From Bacteroidales bacterium (GTDB lineage: Bacteria > Bacteroidota > Bacteroidia > Bacteroidales > VadinHA17), in the NCBI GenBank assembly GCA_025455535.1, contig JALOMM010000034.1, positions 1-10,278 on the forward strand: a DNA stretch of 10,278 nucleotides, given 5' to 3'. A program made the position numbers and the translations under genes. This document shows positions 7,690 to 10,278 of this stretch, one piece after another; position 1 is the first letter of the stretch; each line of letters opens with the position of its first letter. The notes below the pieces were generated by a model. That model searched no databases. It saw nothing but the letters and a program-made list of their open reading frames with translations, and was not told the origin of the DNA.

Positions 7690-8943
7690 TTATTTCACAA
7701 GTCTGTTGATCCTGTCAATCAGCTCCATCATAGATCTGCCATTATGATATGGACATTTCCATGGATCTATCTTCCAGTCGTTGCGATAATAGGGAGAGGG
7801 GTCGTCTGCCGGCTCAACCAGATAGGGAACGCCAAGTCTGCTGACTTTAGTGAACCATTCGCCCCTTTCATGATCGATGACGTGCTTGTCAATGAAACCC
7901 CATGATTGCTTCACATTGTTCCAGTACTTTTCATTCCCCGTCATCATGAAGGCATTCATAAAGCCTACCATTGTCTCGGCCTGTAGCCACCAGTGTTTAT
8001 TGGTCCGCACATGACTGCCATAACGGCTTGACTCAAGAAAGAGTCCTCCATCCCTGTCAAGACCCGTCCGCTCAACTGCATCAGCCATGAGCAGCGAAAG
8101 TGGCCTCATCTTTTCTGTCACCTGACTGTCGCCAAGAATCCCGGCTGCTTCCCACAAAAGCCACGATGCTTCTATATCATGTCCGAATGAGCATATTGCC
8201 TTCGAAGGCTCCGTCTCACTGAATGATTCATCAAAGAAGATCCCCAGATGTCCGTCAGGCCTTATGATCTTATCAGTGAAAAGTAATATAAGTTCCCGCA
8301 AACGCTCCCTGACCAGTTCATCCTGCCACACCCTGAACAGGGCTGCATAGGCTTCGAGAAGATGAAGATGGGTATTCATTGACCTGGGCTCGTTATTGTC
8401 TGCCATGCGGTTTTCACTGCAGGGCTTCCAGTCACGTGTGCATGCCTCGATGTACCCGGGGTTTGTACCAACCTTCGTCCTGGCCTCAATAAGCAGAAAA
8501 AAATTTTTAATTACTTCAATTACTTCAGGTGAGCGGTTGTATTCATAATACTTGCACATGGCGTAAATGACAAACGCCTGCGCATAGGTGTGCTTTATGT
8601 CAGAGGCAACGCTGTGGTCAGGTCTGAGCTCCATGAAGTAACCGCCAGCTTCTCTGTCTGCAAAGTTCTCCTGAATGACCTGCCAGGCTCTTTCAGCCAT
8701 AAACCTGTATTCCCTGTCATCGTATCTCATCGCCGCGGCAGAGAATGTCCACAGTATCCTTGCATTAAGCACGCACGACTTGTTAGCCGTAAGAACAGGC
8801 AGGCCTTCAAGATCAGCTGCACCGTAAAATCCTCCGTTATGGTGGTCAGGACTGTACCTTACCCACCATGCAAGGATATTGTTCTTCAACTCATTTTCAA
8901 AGATTGTTCGGTAGGCAAAAAGTTCAGACTTTAAAATATTCAT
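7690..8943 (-). CDS. AGE-family 2-epimerase (cellobiose/mannobiose or mannose 2-epimerase type)
   Basis: The 417-residue protein has no signal peptide and is expected in the cytoplasm. It has the (alpha/alpha)6-barrel signature of the N-acylglucosamine 2-epimerase family across its normal length. Motifs in order are 'GGFYGAADLEG', 'LNARILWTFSAA' (59-70), 'DIKHTYAQAFVIYAM' (115-129), 'MNTHLHLLEAY' (189-199), 'SFGHDIEASWLLWEA' (252-266), 'KHWWLQAETMVGF' (316-328) and 'WKCPYHNGRSMMEL' (395-408). The histidines at 192, 255 and 400 correspond to the catalytic and substrate-binding histidines of cellobiose 2-epimerases, and the motif set is closer to those than to renin-binding-protein GlcNAc epimerases. 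Related enzymes invert C2 of the reducing-end glucose or mannose of beta-1,4 disaccharides, or of free mannose. Next to a GH38 mannosidase, mannose-to-glucose conversion is plausible but unproven. It is the first gene of the operon, with an inverted repeat just before its ATG (8941-8943). No clear Shine-Dalgarno site is visible. Confidence 0.92.
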   Translation of the reverse strand: MNILKSELFAYRTIFENELKNNILAWWVRYSPDHHNGGFYGAADLEGLPVLTANKSCVLNARILWTFSAAAMRYDDREYRFMAERAWQVIQENFADREAGGYFMELRPDHSVASDIKHTYAQAFVIYAMCKYYEYNRSPEVIEVIKNFFLLIEARTKVGTNPGYIEACTRDWKPCSENRMADNNEPRSMNTHLHLLEAYAALFRVWQDELVRERLRELILLFTDKIIRPDGHLGIFFDESFSETEPSKAICSFGHDIEASWLLWEAAGILGDSQVTEKMRPLSLLMADAVERTGLDRDGGLFLESSRYGSHVRTNKHWWLQAETMVGFMNAFMMTGNEKYWNNVKQSWGFIDKHVIDHERGEWFTKVSRLGVPYLVEPADDPSPYYRNDWKIDPWKCPYHNGRSMMELIDRINRLVK

Positions 8944-8946
8944 ATA

Positions 8947-8971
8947 CAGATTATTAGTATACCAATATCTG
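8947..8971. promoter_or_regulatory. Near-perfect inverted repeat, candidate operator or 5'-UTR hairpin of the epimerase operon
   Basis: On the minus strand this 25-nt element has outer arms CAGA and TCTG around the core TATTGGTATACTAATA. The core is palindromic except for one G-T pair, and the outer arms pair if one A is bulged. It ends 3 nt before the epimerase ATG. GTATAC-centred palindromes of this kind suit a dimeric repressor, for example of the GntR/HutC type, which is my inference from family knowledge. In RNA it would form a hairpin over the translation start region instead. No regulator gene is present to support either reading. Confidence 0.5.
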
Positions 8972-8987
8972 AAAAGTGATATTCTTT

Positions 8988-9020
8988 CTAATATAGTCTG
9001 ATTTGGTGAAAGAGATTATA
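8988..9020 (-). promoter_or_regulatory. Possible promoter region of the four-gene operon
   Basis: Upstream of the epimerase the sequence turns AT-rich. On the minus strand it contains TATAAT (9015-9020) and TATATTAG (8988-8995). The latter weakly resembles the Bacteroidetes -7 box TAnnTTTG. Neither has a convincing -33/-35 partner. The position, just upstream of the inverted repeat, is the main support. Confidence 0.3.
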
Positions 9021-9073
9021 AGGTTTATGATAATTCTGACAGGGAAGCAGAGGTAGGCAATGAAGAGATGGAA

Positions 9074-9175
9074 GACCGGAGACCGGAGACGGAAGTTGAG
9101 GAACGAAGTGACGAACCGAGCCGAAGGCGAGCTCGGCGAAGCCAAATCCCGTGAAGCGGGAACCGAAGACCGAAG
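9074..9175. repeat. Purine-rich intergenic module of 7-bp direct repeats and small hairpins
   Basis: On the plus strand GACCGGA occurs twice in tandem (9074-9087), followed by a diverged unit (9088-9094). The module closes with two tandem ACCGAAG units (9162-9175). Between them lie short hairpins: CCGAGC (9116-9121) pairs with GCTCGG (9131-9136), and TCCCG (9147-9151) pairs with CGGGA (9157-9161). The stretch has no credible gene. It looks like the interspersed intergenic repeats I recall from environmental Bacteroidetes genomes, though I could not compare copies. Confidence 0.6.
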
Positions 9176-9210
9176 ATTTAATATTATTGCCGACTGCCTT
9201 TGCCCATGCC

Positions 9211-9306
9211 CCTTGCTCCTTGCTCCTTGCTCCTTGCTCCCTGCTCCTTGCTCCCTGCTCCTAGCCTGCTGCCTAGTGCCTACTGCTTACAGCCTATTGC
9301 CAGTTG
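9211..9306. repeat. Heptamer tandem array (CCTTGCT, degenerating to CCTNNTG)
   Basis: Seven uninterrupted 7-bp units fill 9211-9259: CCTTGCT five times, with CCCTGCT as the fifth and seventh unit. After a 5-nt slip (9260-9264) a degenerate heptamer series continues to 9306: CCTGCTG, CCTAGTG, CCTACTG, CTTACAG, CCTATTG, CCAGTTG. A 7-bp period is not a multiple of three, so the array is not expected to be coding, and it is strongly pyrimidine-rich on the plus strand. It ends 42 nt before the start codon of the nuclease-like lipoprotein gene. The remaining bases of the 405-bp gap (9307-9348) show no clear promoter or ribosome binding site. Confidence 0.85.
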
Positions 9307-9348
9307 CCGGGAAAAATGCGACCTTTGCCCCTGTCGTAATGCAAGCTA

Positions 9349-10242
9349 ATGAACAGGGGTCTCGCTTTTGGTACAGCAATTTTACTGATAATCAACGTCA
9401 GCTCCTGCCGCAAGGCGCCTGACCCGCCGTCACCCGATGACACTGCCCTCTTCGAAGCATGTGTTGTGCCCGGAACATCATCATCTCTTGATATAGTGAC
9501 ATTCAATGTCGAAGGCTTCCCCAAGGCAGGATACTCAAGCGTAACGGCACTGGCAGCATTGCTCAAGACAATCGATGCCGATGCTGTGGCACTGCAGGAA
9601 GTGGCCTCCGAGGCTGACTTCATCCGCATGGCAAACCTGATGCCCGGATGGTCAGGTTACTTCTACCCTATCGACAACGATGACTGGAACCTAGCATACC
9701 TCTTCAAGGACAGTGAGATAGAGGTTTCACTTGAATCGGCAAGGCTCCTCTTCAAAGACGACTTTTATGCCTTCCCCAGACCACCGTTCGAGATAATGAT
9801 AAGCCACAAACCTTCAGGCACTGACCTTTACCTGATAAACCTCCATCTCAAATGCTGTGGCGGCACAGACAACGAAAACAGCCGCCGTACTGCCTCGCAG
9901 AAGCTCAAGGAGTATCTTGACTCCCAGAGAGGCGATGACGCGGTGGTGATGCTGGGCGACTACAACGACGAGATCGCGTCAGCCAACGAAAGTGAGAATC
10001 CGTTCCTGAACTTCGTCAATGACCCTGATGATTACCTGTTTTCTGACCTGGCGATAGCGAAAGGAACACCACTGTGGTGGTCATACCCCTCGTGGCCCAG
10101 CCACCTCGACCATATCCTCGTCACCGATGAGCTGGCTCAGTATGTTGACACTACTATGGTTGTCAAGGCCAGCCCCTGTTATCCCGACTATGCCGATGTT
10201 CTTTCAGACCACCGGCCTGTCATGATCATAATACGTCAATAG
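9349..10242 (+). CDS. Endonuclease/exonuclease/phosphatase (EEP) family lipoprotein
   Basis: The 297-residue product starts at ATG 9349-9351; an in-frame TAA at 9337-9339 rules out an upstream start. A lipoprotein signal is visible: a short basic N-terminus, a hydrophobic core and the lipobox V-S-S-C with Cys20 as the lipidated residue, so the protein should be membrane-anchored outside the cytoplasm. The remainder is a complete EEP (DNase I-like) domain. Motifs in order are 'IVTFNVEGF' (Asn53), 'ADAVALQEV' (Glu84, metal ligand), 'LYLINLHLK' (His166), 'VMLGDYNDE' (Asp204, Asn206), 'PSHLDHILV' (Asp254) and 'LSDHRPVMI' (Asp287, His288). All the catalytic residues expected of an Mg-dependent phosphodiesterase are present. 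Substrates in this fold range from DNA and RNA to inositol phosphates and sphingomyelin, so the substrate is open; extracellular nucleic acid breakdown is plausible. It is divergent from the sugar operon, stands alone, and is bracketed by heptamer repeats. Confidence 0.9.
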   Translation: MNRGLAFGTAILLIINVSSCRKAPDPPSPDDTALFEACVVPGTSSSLDIVTFNVEGFPKAGYSSVTALAALLKTIDADAVALQEVASEADFIRMANLMPGWSGYFYPIDNDDWNLAYLFKDSEIEVSLESARLLFKDDFYAFPRPPFEIMISHKPSGTDLYLINLHLKCCGGTDNENSRRTASQKLKEYLDSQRGDDAVVMLGDYNDEIASANESENPFLNFVNDPDDYLFSDLAIAKGTPLWWSYPSWPSHLDHILVTDELAQYVDTTMVVKASPCYPDYADVLSDHRPVMIIIRQ

Positions 10243-10250
10243 TGATTCCA

Positions 10251-10278
10251 CCCCTTGCCATCCGCCCCTACTGCCTAT
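10251..10278. repeat. Start of a second heptamer repeat (CCTACTG CCTAT, cut by window end)
   Basis: After the TAG of the lipoprotein gene the plus strand becomes pyrimidine-rich. It contains CCTACTG (10267-10273) followed directly by CCTAT (10274-10278), the same units seen at 9279-9285 and 9293-9297. The array is truncated by the end of the window, so its length is unknown. No terminator hairpin is seen between the stop codon and this repeat. Confidence 0.5.

Noticed and set aside
9116..9161. Hairpins as an intrinsic terminator
   Set aside because: The stems are only 5-6 bp, no T-run follows on either strand, and no gene ends there. They belong to the intergenic repeat module.
9211..9306. 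Possible CRISPR array
   Set aside because: The units are 7 bp and directly adjacent, with no unique spacers of constant length and no cas genes, so this is a simple tandem repeat.
9060..9422. A 120-codon plus-strand open frame before the nuclease-like gene
   Set aside because: It reads through the heptamer array, giving a low-complexity Leu/Ala/Cys/Pro tract, and overlaps the real lipoprotein gene in another frame. It is a by-product of the repeats.

Overview
The window looks like chromosomal DNA from a Bacteroidetes bacterium, probably an environmental relative of Bacteroidales, Cytophagales or Marinilabiliales. The evidence is a type IX secretion system (T9SS) type A C-terminal sorting domain on the first protein, a cellobiose/mannose 2-epimerase-like gene in a sugar operon, mostly weak Shine-Dalgarno sites, and intergenic heptamer repeats. 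The species cannot be named from this sequence.

Layout. (1) Bases 1-1659 (+) hold the 3' part of a large secreted multidomain protein with Ig-like modules, a putative OB-fold-like module and a T9SS sorting tail. (2) A strong hairpin at 1684-1710 separates it from a convergent operon. (3) Bases 8943 down to 1715 (-) hold four tightly spaced genes in transcription order: an AGE-family 2-epimerase, a 1196-residue exported GH38 alpha-mannosidase-like enzyme, an MFS sugar porter, and a URO-D superfamily (MtaA/CmuA-like) protein with a Zn-type H-x-C...C motif. The gaps are about 19, 1 and 12 nt, so the four are very likely co-transcribed. (4) Bases 8944-9348 are intergenic. They contain a near-perfect inverted repeat next to the epimerase start, an AT-rich putative promoter region, a purine-rich hairpin/heptamer module and a pyrimidine-rich heptamer array. 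(5) Bases 9349-10242 (+) encode a lipoprotein of the endonuclease/exonuclease/phosphatase (EEP) fold with all visible catalytic motifs intact. (6) The window ends in another copy of the same heptamer repeat.

How the genes may work together (inference). The GH38 enzyme has a Sec signal peptide, so it would trim alpha-mannosides outside the cytoplasm. The MFS porter would import the released mannose or a small mannoside. The cytoplasmic AGE enzyme would epimerise it at C2, giving glucose from mannose or a glucose-ended disaccharide from a mannose-ended one. The role of the URO-D-like protein is open. Its metal-site motif points to methyl-transfer chemistry rather than haem synthesis. No SusC/SusD pair, kinase, phosphorylase or regulator gene is visible, so the pathway is incomplete in this window.
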